Of a stretch of DNA of 64,000 bases, positions 53,704 to 64,000 are shown piece by piece. Under the pieces are notes generated by a model, which was given only the letters and a program-made list of their open reading frames with translations, ran no database searches and was not told where the DNA came from. Source of the stretch: Pseudomonas tremae (GTDB taxonomy: Bacteria; Pseudomonadota; Gammaproteobacteria; Pseudomonadales; Pseudomonadaceae); NCBI RefSeq assembly GCF_001401155.1, contig NZ_LJRO01000048.1, positions 124,001 to 188,000 on the forward strand. Direction: 5' to 3'. The stretch's first letter is position 1. Every line of letters starts with the position of its first letter. The translations under genes and the position numbers were made by a program.

Positions 53704-56154
53704 TCAGTCCAGTGCCTTCCAGATGTCCCCGGCGTATTCACGAATGGTCCGGTCCGAAGAGAACCAGCCCATGCGTGCGGTATTGAGCACCGCCGAGCGC
53801 CACCATTCCTTGGAGTCGTGCCAGCGTTCTTCGACCTTGGCCTGGGCTGCCCAGTAAGAATCGAAGTCAGCGCAGACCAGGAAGCGGTCGTACGCCAGCA
53901 GCTCATCTACCAGACCTACATAGCGATTCGGGTCATCAGGCGAGAACACCCCGCCGCGTATCGCCTGCAGAACATCGTTCAGACGTCCCGAAGCGGCCAC
54001 GTCGCCATGAGCGCTGAAATCGCCGGCGCGCTTGCGTGCCTCGACCTGCTGCGACGTCATGCCGAAGATGAACATGTGTTCCAGACCCACTTGCTCGCTC
54101 ATTTCCACGTTGGCACCGTCCAGCGTGCCGATGGTCAGTGCGCCATTGAGGCCGAACTTCATATTACTGGTGCCCGAGGCTTCCAGACCTGCCGTGGAGA
54201 TCTGTTCGGAAAGGTCGGCTGCCGGAATGATGCTTTCCGCCAGGCTAACGTTGTAGTTGGGCATGAACACCACTTTCAGCAAGCCGCGAACCGTAGGATC
54301 GTTGTTCACGGTCCTCGCGATATCGTTGGTCAGCTTGATGATCAGCTTGGCCGAGTGATAGCTGGCTGCCGCCTTGCCTGCAAAGATCTTCACCCGAGGT
54401 ACCCAGTCCGTGCCTGGCTCGGCACGAATGGCCTGGTACAGCGCCACGGTGTGAAACAGGTTCAGCAACTGGCGTTTGTACTCGTGGATCCGCTTGACCT
54501 GAACGTCGAACATCGCCGCAGGGTTTACTGCGATACCCAGTCGTTCGTGAATGATCGCTGCCAGCGCACGTTTGCTGTGCAGGCGCTGATCGGCCATCTG
54601 CTTGCGGAACGACGACTTTTCGGCGAACGGCTCCAGCTCTCTCAAGCGGGTTTCGGCGTTGTCCATAATGTCTTCGCCCAGCGCCTCGACCAGCATTTCA
54701 GTCAGCTTCGGGTTGGCCTGGAACAACCAGCGGCGGAAGGTGATGCCGTTGGTTTTGTTGTTGATCCGGTCCGGATAGATTTTGTGCAGTTCGGCGAACA
54801 CAGTCTTGCGCATCAACTGGGTGTGCAAGGCCGATACGCCATTGACGCTGTGCGAACCGAGGAAGGCGAGGTTGCCCATGCGCACGCGACGACCGTTGTC
54901 TTCTTCGATCAACGACACCGCACGCAGGACGTTGACATCGTCGACGCCTTTGGCGCGCAGCGTATCGATGTGCTGCGCGTTGATCAGATAGATGATCTGC
55001 ATGTGGCGCGGCAGCATCCGCTCCATCAAACCGACAGACCAGGTCTCCAGCGCCTCAGGCAGCAACGTGTGGTTGGTGTAGCCGAGGGTGCCGACGGTGA
55101 TTTTCCAGGCGGTGTCCCACGGAATGTTGTGGTTGTCGACCAATTGACGCATCAGTTCGGCAACTGCGATGGAAGGGTGCGTGTCGTTCATCTGAATGGC
55201 AGCGTGCTCGGCCAGATCGGTCAGCGTGGCGTGCTGGTTCAGGTGGCGGCGCAGCAAATCCTGCAGGGATGCAGACACAAAGAAGTATTCCTGACGCAGG
55301 CGCAGTTCCTGACCCGCTTCAGTGGCGTCATTCGGGTAAAGCACGCGGGAGATACTTTCTGCACGAACTACCTCGGCAACGGCGCCAAAGTGGTCGCCCG
55401 CGTTGAAGCGCTCCAGGTGCAGGTCTTCTACGGCGCGCGCGCGCCACAGACGCAACGTGTTGACGCTCTTGCCACGCCAGCCCACCACCGGGGTGTCATA
55501 AGCGATGGCTCGCACCGTTTCGCCCGGACGCCATGCATGGCGCGGCTCGCCGGTTTCAGAAACAACGGTATCGACACTGCCGCCGAAGCCGATCGAATAC
55601 ACCACTTCAGGACGTTCGAATTCCCAAGGGTTGCCGAAGTCCAGCCAGTTCTCGGTCTGCTCCTGCTGCCAGCCATCGACGATGCCCTGACGAAACAGCC
55701 CGTGCTCGTAACGAATGCCGTAGCCGTGGCCGGCGATGCCGAGGGTCGACATGCTTTCCATGAAGCATGCTGCCAGGCGACCGAGGCCGCCGTTGCCCAG
55801 CGCTGCATCCGGCTCAAGCAGGCGGATACGCTCGATGTCCACGCCCAGCTCGGTCAGCGCCTCGCGGGCGACTTCCAGCAGGCCGAGGTTGCTCAGGCTG
55901 TCATACAGCAGACGACCGATGAGAAATTCCAGCGACAGGTAGTAAACGCGCTTCTGGACCTTGCGATAAATCTGTCGCGTATGGTCCATCCAGTGTTCGA
56001 CCATGTGGTCGCGAGCCGCGAGAGCGACAGCTTCGAACCAGTCATGCTCAAACGCATGGGCGGGGTCCTTGCCCACCGAATAGGTGAGTTTGGCGAGCAC
56101 AGCGGCGCGGAAAGCAGCCACATCAGCGTCACGAACAAGTGGTTCCTGAGACAT
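53704..56154 (-). CDS. glgP: Glycogen/alpha-glucan phosphorylase
   Basis: The 816-residue enzyme releases glucose 1-phosphate from the ends of glycogen or maltodextrin. The PLP lysine is Lys666 in GTSNMKFGLNGAL, and the N-terminal half shows RVYYLSLEFLIGRLL, ALGNGGLGRLAACF and TNHTLLPEALE. The length matches the GlgP/MalP family. It is not joined to other glg genes in this window, so it probably serves carbon-store breakdown as a single transcription unit. The intergenic 56155-56433 holds divergent promoters but no motif I could fix. Confidence 0.94.
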   Translation of the reverse strand: MSQEPLVRDADVAAFRAAVLAKLTYSVGKDPAHAFEHDWFEAVALAARDHMVEHWMDHTRQIYRKVQKRVYYLSLEFLIGRLLYDSLSNLGLLEVAREALTELGVDIERIRLLEPDAALGNGGLGRLAACFMESMSTLGIAGHGYGIRYEHGLFRQGIVDGWQQEQTENWLDFGNPWEFERPEVVYSIGFGGSVDTVVSETGEPRHAWRPGETVRAIAYDTPVVGWRGKSVNTLRLWRARAVEDLHLERFNAGDHFGAVAEVVRAESISRVLYPNDATEAGQELRLRQEYFFVSASLQDLLRRHLNQHATLTDLAEHAAIQMNDTHPSIAVAELMRQLVDNHNIPWDTAWKITVGTLGYTNHTLLPEALETWSVGLMERMLPRHMQIIYLINAQHIDTLRAKGVDDVNVLRAVSLIEEDNGRRVRMGNLAFLGSHSVNGVSALHTQLMRKTVFAELHKIYPDRINNKTNGITFRRWLFQANPKLTEMLVEALGEDIMDNAETRLRELEPFAEKSSFRKQMADQRLHSKRALAAIIHERLGIAVNPAAMFDVQVKRIHEYKRQLLNLFHTVALYQAIRAEPGTDWVPRVKIFAGKAAASYHSAKLIIKLTNDIARTVNNDPTVRGLLKVVFMPNYNVSLAESIIPAADLSEQISTAGLEASGTSNMKFGLNGALTIGTLDGANVEMSEQVGLEHMFIFGMTSQQVEARKRAGDFSAHGDVAASGRLNDVLQAIRGGVFSPDDPNRYVGLVDELLAYDRFLVCADFDSYWAAQAKVEERWHDSKEWWRSAVLNTARMGWFSSDRTIREYAGDIWKALD

Positions 56155-56433
56155 CGATACAACCTCAAGTAGTCTGACGAATGGGATATGGGATTCTTAG
56201 ACTGTAGGCGTGTCGTCAGTTATTTCCTGAAAAAAGAGAAATAAATCGGTTTACGACTCACGCTTCGACCCAGCTTAACGGCTCTGGTTCGCGAACTGTT
56301 CAAATTGGCAAAACGCTTGCATTGATCGTTCCATCCCGATCGATGACGTGCAGCATGCTCATTCTTCGTTTCGGGTTTATGATGCCCCACGGCAGAATAA
56401 TAGAAGCCTCTGAACTGGACTTATGGAGCACTT

Positions 56434-57405
56434 ATGCAGACCTTGTACCCGCAGATCAAACCCTACGCCCGGCACGATCTGGCCGTGGAACAACCGCATG
56501 TGCTTTACGTCGATGAAAGTGGTTCGCCTGAAGGTTTGCCAGTGGTGTTCATCCACGGCGGTCCGGGTTCCGGTTGCGACGCGCACAGCCGCTGTTACTT
56601 CGACCCCAACCTGTACCGTATCGTCACGTTCGACCAGCGCGGCTGCGGTCGTTCCACGCCTCACGCCAGCCTGGAAAATAACACCACCTGGAAGCTGGTC
56701 GAAGACCTGGAGCGGATTCGCGAGCATCTGGGGATTGAAAAATGGGTGCTGTTCGGGGGGTCATGGGGTTCGACGCTTGCGCTGGCCTATGCTCAGACGC
56801 ACCCTGATCGCGTGCATGCGCTGATCCTGCGTGGGGTGTTTCTGGCACGCAAGCAGGAAATCGACTGGTTCTATCAAGCTGGCGCGAGTCGCCTGTTCCC
56901 CGACTATTGGCAAGACTACGTTGCGCCTATCCCGATGGATGAACGCGACAACCTTCTGGCGGCCTTCTACAAGCGACTCACGGGCCCGGACCAGATTGCC
57001 CAGATGCATGCCGCCAAGGCTTGGTCTACGTGGGAAGGTCGCTGCGCCACATTGCGTCCCAACCCGCAGGTGGTCGATAGATTCGCCGAACCGCACCGTG
57101 CGCTGTCCATCGCACGCATCGAATGCCATTACTTCATGAACAACGCTTTCCTTGAAGAAAACCAGTTGATCCGCGACATGCCGAAGATTGCGCACCTGCC
57201 GGCAATCATCGTGCACGGTCGTTATGACGTGATCTGCCCGCTGGACAATGCATGGGAGCTGCATCAGAACTGGCAGGGCAGCGAGTTGCAGGTGATTCGC
57301 GAGGCGGGGCATTCGGCAGCCGAGCCTGGTATTGCCGATGCGCTGGTGCGGGCGGCTGCACAGGTTGCACAGAACCTTCTCGATCTGCCGCCCGAAGAAG
57401 CCTGA
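56434..57405 (+). CDS. pip: Proline iminopeptidase
   Basis: The 323-residue cytoplasmic alpha/beta hydrolase cuts N-terminal proline from peptides. It has the HGGPG motif (41-45), the nucleophile Ser110 in FGGSWGST, an aspartate in [10 protein letters not shown] and the histidine in EAGHSAAEP. The S33 family length is normal. It starts with ATG after TGGAGC and is followed 40 bases later by dtd on the same strand, an arrangement conserved in Pseudomonas. Confidence 0.93.
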   Translation: MQTLYPQIKPYARHDLAVEQPHVLYVDESGSPEGLPVVFIHGGPGSGCDAHSRCYFDPNLYRIVTFDQRGCGRSTPHASLENNTTWKLVEDLERIREHLGIEKWVLFGGSWGSTLALAYAQTHPDRVHALILRGVFLARKQEIDWFYQAGASRLFPDYWQDYVAPIPMDERDNLLAAFYKRLTGPDQIAQMHAAKAWSTWEGRCATLRPNPQVVDRFAEPHRALSIARIECHYFMNNAFLEENQLIRDMPKIAHLPAIIVHGRYDVICPLDNAWELHQNWQGSELQVIREAGHSAAEPGIADALVRAAAQVAQNLLDLPPEEA

Positions 57406-57445
57406 CAGTGTTGTTGTCTTTTGTTTCCAGTACGGAAAGGTATTC

Positions 57446-57883
57446 ATGAAAGGGTTGCTGCAGCGCGTGCGAAGTGCGCGTGTCGAGGTGGCGACAGAGG
57501 TCGTCGGAGCTATTGATCACGGCATATTGGTGCTGGTCGGAATAGAACCTCAAGACACGCGTGCCAGTGCCGATAAGTTGCTGCACAAGCTGCTCAATTA
57601 TCGTGTGTTCGGCGATGCTGAGGGCAAGATGAACCTGTCGTTGCGGGAAGTGAGTGGCGGCCTGTTGCTGGTTTCGCAATTTACGTTGGCGGCCGACACC
57701 AAAAGCGGGTTGCGCGCAGGGTTCTCGAAAGCGGCTGCTCCAGCGCTGGGGGCCGAGTTGTTCGACTATCTATTGAGTCAGGCCAGAATCGCGCATCCCG
57801 TTGTTGCTGCGGGCCAATTTGGTGCGGACATGCAAGTGCATCTGATAAACGATGGGCCCGTGACGTTTTTGTTTGATACGTGA
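57446..57883 (+). CDS. dtd: D-aminoacyl-tRNA deacylase
   Basis: The 145-residue enzyme hydrolyses D-amino acids (and glycine on tRNA-Ala) from mischarged tRNA. The active-site motifs SQFTLAAD (around 77-84) and NDGPVTFLF at the C-terminus, where the cis Gly-Pro enforces chirality, are both intact. The ATG at 57446 gives the family start MKGLLQRV and follows GGAAAGG; an extended frame upstream is only read-through from pip. It is probably co-transcribed with pip. Confidence 0.95.
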   Translation: MKGLLQRVRSARVEVATEVVGAIDHGILVLVGIEPQDTRASADKLLHKLLNYRVFGDAEGKMNLSLREVSGGLLLVSQFTLAADTKSGLRAGFSKAAAPALGAELFDYLLSQARIAHPVVAAGQFGADMQVHLINDGPVTFLFDT

Positions 57884-57959
57884 ACGTTGATTGCTTTTGA
57901 TTTTTCCGAATTTATCTGTCGCAAGGCGGATAAATTTCTTTGTCATACCTGATGCGTTG

Positions 57960-57989
57960 TAACGCGCGCTGCTGGATAATCGCGCGTTA
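57960..57989. other. GC-rich hairpin between dtd and opgG
   Basis: TAACGCGCG (57960-57968) pairs perfectly with CGCGCGTTA (57981-57989) over a 12-base loop. There is no U tract. It could close the pip-dtd transcript or sit in the opgG leader, where osmotic control would act. Confidence 0.45.
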
Positions 57990-58146
57990 CGGGGATCGGC
58001 ACTGTTGGTCCATTTGTATGACAAAAGCGGTTCTGACGTCCGGTTGGGGAATCATTAAGCCCATTCGGAGTCGGAACAATGCTCGCCAACCCGGCATTCG
58101 ATAGCTGGCCGTTGGTTTCTTCATCTGTTTTCGGCGAGGGTTGCTC

Positions 58147-60078
58147 GTGATTGTTAGTCCCTGTGATGCTCCAAAAACACCTGTCAAGCGGTTGCGCAAT
58201 GCGCTTCTGGCTGGCTCGGCCCTTGTGTGTCTGTTCAGTGCAGGCCAGCTGTGGGCGTTCAGTCTTGATGATGTAGCGGCAAGGGCCAAAGAAATGGCCG
58301 GGCAGAAGTTCGAGGCTCCGCGGAGCAATCTGCCGAACGAACTGCGCGACATGAAGTTCGCCGATTATCAGAAGATCCGCTTCCGTGATGACAAGGCCGA
58401 ATGGGCGGGCGAAAAAACGCCGTTCAAAATCTCGTTCTATCACCAGGGCATGCACTTCGATACGCCGGTCAAGATCAACGAAGTTACCGCGACCAGCGTC
58501 GACGAAATCAAGTACGACCCGAGTCGTTTTGACTTCGGCGACCTGAAGATCGACCCGAAATCCACCGAGAAGCTGGGTTACGCCGGTTTCCGTGTCCTGT
58601 ATCCGATCAACAAGGATGATAAGCAGGACGAAATCATGACCATGCTGGGCGCGAGCTATTTCCGCGTGATCGGCAAAGGCCAGGTGTACGGTCTGTCCGC
58701 CCGCGGCATGGCCATCGACACTGCATTGCCGTCCGGCGAAGAGTTCCCGCGCTTCAAGGAATTCTGGATCGAGAAGCCAGGCCCGGATGACAACCATCTG
58801 GTGATCTTCGCGCTGCTTGATTCGCCACGTGCCACTGGTGCTTACCAGCTGACCCTGCGTCCTGGCACCAACACCCTGGTCGACGTCAAATCGCGCATGT
58901 TCCTGCGTGACAAGGTCACCAAGCTGGGTGTGGCTCCATTGACCAGCATGTTCCTGTTCGGTGCCAACCAGCCGTCGCGTGTGCCTAACTTCCGTCGCGA
59001 GCTGCACGACTCCAGCGGTCTGTCGATTCAGGCTGCCAATGGTCAATGGCTGTGGCGTCCGCTGAACAACCCTAAACACCTGTCCATCAGCAGCTTCTCG
59101 GTCGAGAACCCGCGCGGTTTCGGCTTGCTGCAACGCGGCCGTGACTTCAGTCAGTACGAAGACCTCGATGATCGTTACGACAAGCGCCCAAGCGCCTGGA
59201 TCGAGCCGAAGGGTGACTGGGGCAAAGGGACTGTCGATCTGGTCGAGATCCCAACTGCCGACGAAACCAACGACAACATCGTAGCGTTCTGGAAGCCTGA
59301 TACTTTGGCTGCTCCGGGCGAACAGATGAGCTTCGATTACCGTCTGCACTGGACCATGCAGGAAAACTCGATTCACTCCCCTGATCTGGGCTGGGTCAAG
59401 CAGACTCAACGCTCCATCGGTGACGTGCGTCAGTCCAACCTGGTTCGTCAGCCGGATGGCAGCCTTGCATTCCTGGTCGATTTCGTTGGCCCGGTACTGG
59501 CCGCCTTGCCTGAGGACAAGACCATCCGTAGCCAGGTGACCACCGACGACAACGTCGAACTGGTCGAAAACAACCTGCGTTACAACCCGGTCACCAAAGG
59601 CTACCGCCTGACCCTTCGTGTGAAGGTCAAGGATTCCGGCAAGCCGACCGAGATGAGCGCTTACCTGTTGCGTGAAATTCCTGCCGAACCGGGCAAGGAA
59701 CCTGCGCTGCTCGTGGCTGACAAGGCCGAAGAGAAGAAAGCCGCCGCCAAGGAAGCAGCCAAACCGGCCGCCGTCAAAGAGTCCGCGACCGATCAGGTAG
59801 AGATTGCCAAGGCTGATGCGCCGAAGTCTGACGCCAAGCCCGAAGCTGCCAAGCCTGAAACCGGTAAAGCCGAAGCTTCCAAAGCCAGCGCCAAGGCCGA
59901 CACTGCGAAAGCCGACGCCGCCAAGGCCGACGCTGCCAAGGCAGATGACGCCAAGGATAAAGACGCTAAAGAGAATAAGCAGCCTGAAACCGAGGCAGCG
60001 CCCACCCATCCGGAACCGGCCAAGACGCTGCAAGTCATGACCGAGACCTGGAACTATCAGTTGCCGAGCGATGAGTAA
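58147..60078 (+). CDS. opgG: Osmoregulated periplasmic glucan biosynthesis protein OpgG (MdoG)
   Basis: The 643-residue periplasmic protein is needed to build the branched beta-glucans of the periplasm. A GTG at 58147 with GAGG seven bases before it gives MIVSPCDAP and a signal peptide ending LWA. The core holds the MdoG words [25 protein letters not shown] and [14 protein letters not shown], up to about residue 510. Beyond this is an unusual tail of about 120 residues made of Ala, Lys, Glu and Asp with [13 protein letters not shown] repeats. E. coli MdoG, at about 511 residues, has no such tail. The stop overlaps the opgH start by eight bases. Confidence 0.93.
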   Translation: MIVSPCDAPKTPVKRLRNALLAGSALVCLFSAGQLWAFSLDDVAARAKEMAGQKFEAPRSNLPNELRDMKFADYQKIRFRDDKAEWAGEKTPFKISFYHQGMHFDTPVKINEVTATSVDEIKYDPSRFDFGDLKIDPKSTEKLGYAGFRVLYPINKDDKQDEIMTMLGASYFRVIGKGQVYGLSARGMAIDTALPSGEEFPRFKEFWIEKPGPDDNHLVIFALLDSPRATGAYQLTLRPGTNTLVDVKSRMFLRDKVTKLGVAPLTSMFLFGANQPSRVPNFRRELHDSSGLSIQAANGQWLWRPLNNPKHLSISSFSVENPRGFGLLQRGRDFSQYEDLDDRYDKRPSAWIEPKGDWGKGTVDLVEIPTADETNDNIVAFWKPDTLAAPGEQMSFDYRLHWTMQENSIHSPDLGWVKQTQRSIGDVRQSNLVRQPDGSLAFLVDFVGPVLAALPEDKTIRSQVTTDDNVELVENNLRYNPVTKGYRLTLRVKVKDSGKPTEMSAYLLREIPAEPGKEPALLVADKAEEKKAAAKEAAKPAAVKESATDQVEIAKADAPKSDAKPEAAKPETGKAEASKASAKADTAKADAAKADAAKADDAKDKDAKENKQPETEAAPTHPEPAKTLQVMTETWNYQLPSDE

Positions 60079-62650
60079 TTCTCAACTGGTGCCTGTGTCT
60101 CTGAACGAGTACCTGGCACATCTACCGATGAGCGACGAGCAGCGGGCAGAACTTGCCAGCTGCAAGACCTTCGCCGAGTTGCATGAACGCCTGTCGGCGC
60201 AGCCGCTCAACGATCCCTCCGAGGCCGCCCAGGCTTCGGTAGGGCGTCGCCTCACGCTGTCTGCCGATGATCTGGAAGATGCCGAGATGCTCGGCGTCGA
60301 TGCCAGCGGGCGTCTGTGCCTCAAGGCGACACCGCCTATTCGCCGGACCAAGGTTGTGCCCGAGCCGTGGCGTACCAACATTCTGGTGCGTGGCTGGCGT
60401 CGCCTGACCGGCAAGACCAACCCGCCCAAGCCGGATCATGATGATCTGCCACGGGATTTGCCGAAGTCGCGCTGGCGTACTGTCGGTTCGATCCGCCGCT
60501 ATATTCTGCTGATCCTGATGCTGGGTCAGACGATCGTGGCGGGCTGGTACATGAAGGGCATTCTGCCTTATCAGGGCTGGTCGCTGGTTTCGCTGGACGA
60601 AATCACTCGTCAGACCTTCGTGCAGACAGCCTTGCAGGTCATGCCTTATGCACTGCAGACCAGCATTCTGTTGCTGTTCGGGATTCTGTTCTGCTGGGTG
60701 TCGGCCGGTTTCTGGACCGCACTGATGGGCTTTCTGGAATTGCTCACTGGTCGCGACAAGTACCGTATTTCGGGCGCCAGCGCCGGTAACGAGCCGATCG
60801 AAGCCGGTGCGCGCACAGCGCTGGTCATGCCGATTTGCAACGAAGACGTACCGCGGGTTTTCGCCGGTCTGCGTGCGACATTCGAATCGGTGGCGGCCAC
60901 GGGCAACCTGGACCGCTTCGACTTCTTCGTACTCAGCGACACCAACGAGACCGACATTGCCGTTGCCGAGCAACAGGCCTGGCTGGACGTGTGCCGCGAA
61001 ACCAAAGGTTTCGGCAGCATCTTCTATCGCCGCCGTCGTCGTCGCGTAAAACGCAAAAGCGGCAACCTGGACGACTTCTGCCGTCGCTGGGGCGGTGAGT
61101 ACCGTTACATGGTCGTGCTTGATGCCGACAGCGTGATGAGCGGTGAATGCCTGACCAGTCTGGTGCGCTTGATGGAAGCAACTCCAGACGCCGGTATCAT
61201 CCAGACCGCGCCACGTGCCTCGGGCATGGACACGCTGTATGCGCGCATGCAGCAGTTCGCTACTCGCGTCTACGGTCCGCTGTTTACCGCTGGCCTGCAC
61301 TTCTGGCAGTTGGGTGAATCCCACTACTGGGGTCACAACGCGATCATCCGCATGAAGCCGTTCATCGAGCATTGCGCCTTGGCGCCGTTGCCGGGCAAGG
61401 GTGCGTTCGCCGGTGCGATTCTGTCCCACGACTTCGTCGAAGCTGCGCTGATGCGCCGCGCCGGCTGGGGTGTGTGGATTGCTTACGATCTGCCGGGCAG
61501 CTATGAAGAACTGCCGCCCAACCTGCTCGACGAACTCAAGCGTGACCGTCGCTGGTGCCACGGCAACCTGATGAACTTCAGGCTGTTTCTGGTCAAAGGC
61601 ATGCACCCGGTTCACCGTGCGGTGTTCCTGACTGGCGTGATGTCTTACCTGTCGGCGCCGCTGTGGTTCTTCTTCCTCGTGCTGTCCACCGCGTTGCTTG
61701 CCGTGAACACGCTGATGGAGCCGACCTACTTCCTTGAGCCACGTCAGTTGTACCCGTTGTGGCCACAGTGGCACCCGGAAAAAGCCGTCGCGCTGTTTTC
61801 GACCACCATCGTTTTGCTGTTCCTGCCTAAACTGCTCAGTGTCATTCTGATCTGGGCAAAGGGCGCGAAAGGCTTTGGTGGCAAGTTCAAGGTCACGGTT
61901 TCGATGCTGCTGGAAATGCTGTTCTCGGTGCTTCTGGCGCCAGTGCGCATGCTGTTCCACACCCGCTTCGTACTGGCTGCTTTCCTGGGCTGGGCCGCGA
62001 CCTGGAACTCGCCGCAACGCGACGATGACTCGACACCGTGGATCGAAGCGGTCAAGCGTCATGGTCCGCAAACGTTGCTGGGTGCTTGTTGGGCGCTGCT
62101 GGTGTTCTGGTTGAACCCAAGCTTCCTGTGGTGGCTGGCGCCGATCGTGGTGTCGTTGATGCTGTCGATTCCTGTGTCGGTGATTTCCAGCCGTACAGGT
62201 CTGGGGCTGAAAGCGCGTGACGAGAAATTCTTCCTGATTCCCGAAGAGTTCGAGCCGCCGCAAGAACTGATCTCTACCGATCATTACACCCATGAGAACC
62301 GCTGGCACGCCCTGAAGCAAGGCTTCATCCGCGCCGTGGTCGATCCTCGCCAAAACGCTCTGGCGTGCGCCTTGGCGACATCGCGTCACCGTCAGGCACA
62401 GCCGATCGAAGTGGTGCGTATGGAGCGCGTTGATCACGCACTCAAGGTAGGGCCGGCGAAACTCAGCAATCAGGAACGTCTGATGCTCCTGAGTGACCCG
62501 GTTGCCTTAGGCCGCTTGCACGAGCGCGTCTGGAGCGAAGGTCACGAAGAGTGGCTGGCGGCGTGGAGAGCTTCCATAGAAGCTGACCCACATGCGCCGT
62601 TGCTGCCTTTACAGCCACTGGGCAAGGCGTCCGAGCCAGTTCTGGCTTGA
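60071..62650 (+). CDS. opgH: Glucan biosynthesis glucosyltransferase OpgH (MdoH)
   Basis: The 859-residue inner-membrane enzyme polymerises glucose from UDP-glucose into the beta-1,2 backbone. It is a GT2 family member: the acid residues occur in FFVLSDTNE and [11 protein letters not shown], and the QxxRW-type element is represented by [11 protein letters not shown]. About eight helices surround the catalytic loop, which lies between residues 245 and 500. The C-terminal 150 residues are cytoplasmic. ATGAGTAA couples it to opgG. A strong terminator follows 20 bases downstream, so the two genes form one operon. Confidence 0.95.
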   Translation: MSNSQLVPVSLNEYLAHLPMSDEQRAELASCKTFAELHERLSAQPLNDPSEAAQASVGRRLTLSADDLEDAEMLGVDASGRLCLKATPPIRRTKVVPEPWRTNILVRGWRRLTGKTNPPKPDHDDLPRDLPKSRWRTVGSIRRYILLILMLGQTIVAGWYMKGILPYQGWSLVSLDEITRQTFVQTALQVMPYALQTSILLLFGILFCWVSAGFWTALMGFLELLTGRDKYRISGASAGNEPIEAGARTALVMPICNEDVPRVFAGLRATFESVAATGNLDRFDFFVLSDTNETDIAVAEQQAWLDVCRETKGFGSIFYRRRRRRVKRKSGNLDDFCRRWGGEYRYMVVLDADSVMSGECLTSLVRLMEATPDAGIIQTAPRASGMDTLYARMQQFATRVYGPLFTAGLHFWQLGESHYWGHNAIIRMKPFIEHCALAPLPGKGAFAGAILSHDFVEAALMRRAGWGVWIAYDLPGSYEELPPNLLDELKRDRRWCHGNLMNFRLFLVKGMHPVHRAVFLTGVMSYLSAPLWFFFLVLSTALLAVNTLMEPTYFLEPRQLYPLWPQWHPEKAVALFSTTIVLLFLPKLLSVILIWAKGAKGFGGKFKVTVSMLLEMLFSVLLAPVRMLFHTRFVLAAFLGWAATWNSPQRDDDSTPWIEAVKRHGPQTLLGACWALLVFWLNPSFLWWLAPIVVSLMLSIPVSVISSRTGLGLKARDEKFFLIPEEFEPPQELISTDHYTHENRWHALKQGFIRAVVDPRQNALACALATSRHRQAQPIEVVRMERVDHALKVGPAKLSNQERLMLLSDPVALGRLHERVWSEGHEEWLAAWRASIEADPHAPLLPLQPLGKASEPVLA

Positions 62651-62665
62651 CGTCCACTCAGCGGT

Positions 62666-62703
62666 AAAAAAGCCCCCGAAGCCTCGCTTCGGGGGCTTTT
62701 TTT
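62666..62703. terminator. Bidirectional Rho-independent terminator after opgH
   Basis: AGCCCCCGAAG (62671-62681) pairs with CTTCGGGGGCT (62687-62697) over a five-base loop, with A5-6 before and T7-8 after. It ends opgGH on the plus strand and can also end the converging chemoreceptor gene. Confidence 0.93.
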
Positions 62704-62755
62704 ATCCCGACAGCGCTCGTTTCACACGGCACTGACGTGGCCACAGCAGTGGCGT

Positions 62756-64000
62756 TCAGCTCACTCTGAATTTCCCCACCAACCCTTGCAGATGGGTGCC
62801 CAGCCTGGCCAGTTCGACGCTGGAGGCTGCTGTTTCTTCGCTGGCGGCAGCGGTTTGCTCCGAGATGTCGCGGACGCTGATCACGTTACGATTGATCTGT
62901 TCGGCCACCACACTTTGTTCTTCGCTGGCCGTGGCGATCTGTTCATTCATGAGCTGGATAGAGGCAACGGTGCATGTGATCTCCTCCAGGGCACTGCCCG
63001 CGCGGCGGCTCAGCTCGACGGTGTTGTCAGTCAAAGTGCGGCTATTGTCGAGTGTGGTTGCAACCTGCTGGGTGCCGGTTTGCAGGGCGGCGATCAGCTC
63101 TTCGATTTCTTCGGTGGACTTCTGTGTGCGTTGCGCCAGGCCGCGCACTTCATCAGCGACCACGGCAAACCCGCGCCCGGCTTCCCCTGCACGAGCGGCT
63201 TCGATGGCGGCGTTCAGTGCCAGCAGGTTGGTTTGCTGCGAAACGGATTTGATCACGTCAAGAACACCTACGATCTTGCCGCTTTCTTGCTTGAGCTGGT
63301 TCATTGACTGAGTAGAGTTTGCCACTTCGCGAGCCAGTTGCTCGATCTGCGCAATGGCCTTGCCGACGACCTCATCGCCGCTGCGCGCCTGTTTATCCGC
63401 CTGCACTGCAGCCTGCGATGCATTTTGCGCATTGCGCGCCACTTCCTGCACAGTGGCCGCCATCTGGTTCATGGCAGTGGCCACTTGATCGGTCTCATCT
63501 TTTTGGCTGTTGACCCCGGCGCATGTCTGTTCTGTAACGGCCGAAAGCTGTTCGGCTGCGCTGGCGATTTGCGATACACCATCGCTGATTCCGCCGATCA
63601 AACCGCGCAGGCTGACAGTCATGGCCTGCATGCTGCGCTGCAGCTGACCCATTTCATCATGGCGTGTGACCGACATATCCTGACTTAGATCGCCCTGAGC
63701 GATTCGTGCTGCCACCACCAGGGTCTGCTGCAAGGGAATGGTGATCTGCCGGGTCATGATCCAGGCGGCCGTCAATCCAATCAGTAGCGCCAGAGCCGCA
63801 ATGCTGGTGAGGGTAGTCCTGGCGTTTGCCGCCTCGCTGTCACGTTGCGCAGTTTGCAGGCGGGTCAGTGTCGCTACCGATTCCAGCAGTTTCTCCCCGA
63901 GGACTTCCATGGACTGCTGATCAGCCTCGGCTTTGGTCTGTATCTGTTTGAAGTTGTTCAGGCTGTCCCGGTAGTCCTTCAGCGCTTTCGACGCAGGTGT
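62756..64000 (-). CDS. Methyl-accepting chemotaxis protein (N-terminus beyond window edge)
   Basis: The visible 414 residues are the C-terminal part of a chemoreceptor; the frame is still open at base 64000, so the ligand-binding region is mostly missing. From the edge inward come a helical segment ([21 protein letters not shown]), a transmembrane helix near [19 protein letters not shown], a HAMP domain, and the signalling hairpin with the invariant tip [19 protein letters not shown]. The helical remnant of the sensor suggests a four-helix-bundle or HBM type. It would signal through CheA/CheW. The stop is at 62756. Confidence 0.92.
   Translation of the reverse strand, partial: TPASKALKDYRDSLNNFKQIQTKAEADQQSMEVLGEKLLESVATLTRLQTAQRDSEAANARTTLTSIAALALLIGLTAAWIMTRQITIPLQQTLVVAARIAQGDLSQDMSVTRHDEMGQLQRSMQAMTVSLRGLIGGISDGVSQIASAAEQLSAVTEQTCAGVNSQKDETDQVATAMNQMAATVQEVARNAQNASQAAVQADKQARSGDEVVGKAIAQIEQLAREVANSTQSMNQLKQESGKIVGVLDVIKSVSQQTNLLALNAAIEAARAGEAGRGFAVVADEVRGLAQRTQKSTEEIEELIAALQTGTQQVATTLDNSRTLTDNTVELSRRAGSALEEITCTVASIQLMNEQIATASEEQSVVAEQINRNVISVRDISEQTAAASEETAASSVELARLGTHLQGLVGKFRVS

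Noticed and set aside
53818..56172. Very long open frame on the plus strand opposite glgP
   Set aside because: It is a mirror of the GC-skewed codon use of glgP. It has no domain, is full of His/Gln/Arg, and lacks a ribosome site. The same applies to the long minus frames opposite opgG and opgH.
57943..60033. Long minus-strand open frame opposite opgG, and a similar one at 60122-62437 opposite opgH
   Set aside because: The plus-strand proteins are clear OpgG and OpgH with motifs, a coupled start and a terminator. The reverse frames are codon-bias shadows.
1..64000. CRISPR arrays, tRNA or rRNA genes, integrases or complete insertion sequences
   Set aside because: No regularly spaced direct repeats, cloverleaf-like GTTCGA-containing sequence, rRNA sequence or transposase/integrase coding region was recognised anywhere in the window.

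Overview
The window looks like chromosomal DNA of a fluorescent plant-associated Pseudomonas, most likely the P. syringae group. Supporting signs are the moderately GC-rich coding style, opgG/opgH, hutF/hutC/hutD, a typical Pseudomonas chemoreceptor, REP-type intergenic palindromes and small orphan Rhs genes. No rRNA, tRNA, CRISPR array, integrase or complete insertion sequence was seen.

Layout. 1-2.4 kb: a MetQ-type binding protein and a lipase lipoprotein. 2.4-9.1 kb: an AT-rich leader with a near-consensus promoter, then a tight six-gene operon (methyltransferase, adenylating ligase, second methyltransferase, acyl-CoA-dehydrogenase-like flavoenzyme, ectoine-synthase-like cupin, MFS exporter). 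I read this as an unassigned small-molecule pathway, and it is the best candidate for something undescribed. 9.2-12.5 kb: an interbacterial toxin locus with three tandem Tdi-like immunity genes behind a Tde-like DNase effector whose frame is broken at an A7 tract just before the catalytic HxxD motif. 12.7-15.8 kb: a PAP2 phosphatase fused to an autotransporter. 16.0-19.9 kb: a TauD-like dioxygenase with an SsuABC-type transporter. 20.0-21.5 kb: a shortened Rhs tip protein and a lipoprotein. 21.8-27.0 kb: an RND efflux operon with two adaptors.

27.2-40.7 kb is dominated by sulfur metabolism. An operon on the minus strand carries two SfnB-type flavoenzymes, an NtaA-type monooxygenase and a second MetQNI transporter. 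A cystine ABC transporter with D-cysteine desulfhydrase follows, and then serine acetyltransferase. Together with the TauD/Ssu-like cluster and the first MetQ, these genes cover organosulfur uptake, C-S bond cleavage, and cysteine import, breakdown and synthesis.

40.7-64 kb is mostly housekeeping: an ECF sigma/anti-sigma pair, a secreted DUF3455 protein, NhaA, the hut regulatory genes with a HutC operator before hutF, a lipoprotein-lipocalin pair, fructose-bisphosphatase, two envelope proteins (DUF3999, DUF2339), glycogen phosphorylase, proline iminopeptidase, Dtd, the osmoregulated periplasmic glucan genes opgG-opgH with a strong terminator, and a chemoreceptor cut by the window edge. Functions are assigned from recognised motifs and remembered families; no database search was possible.
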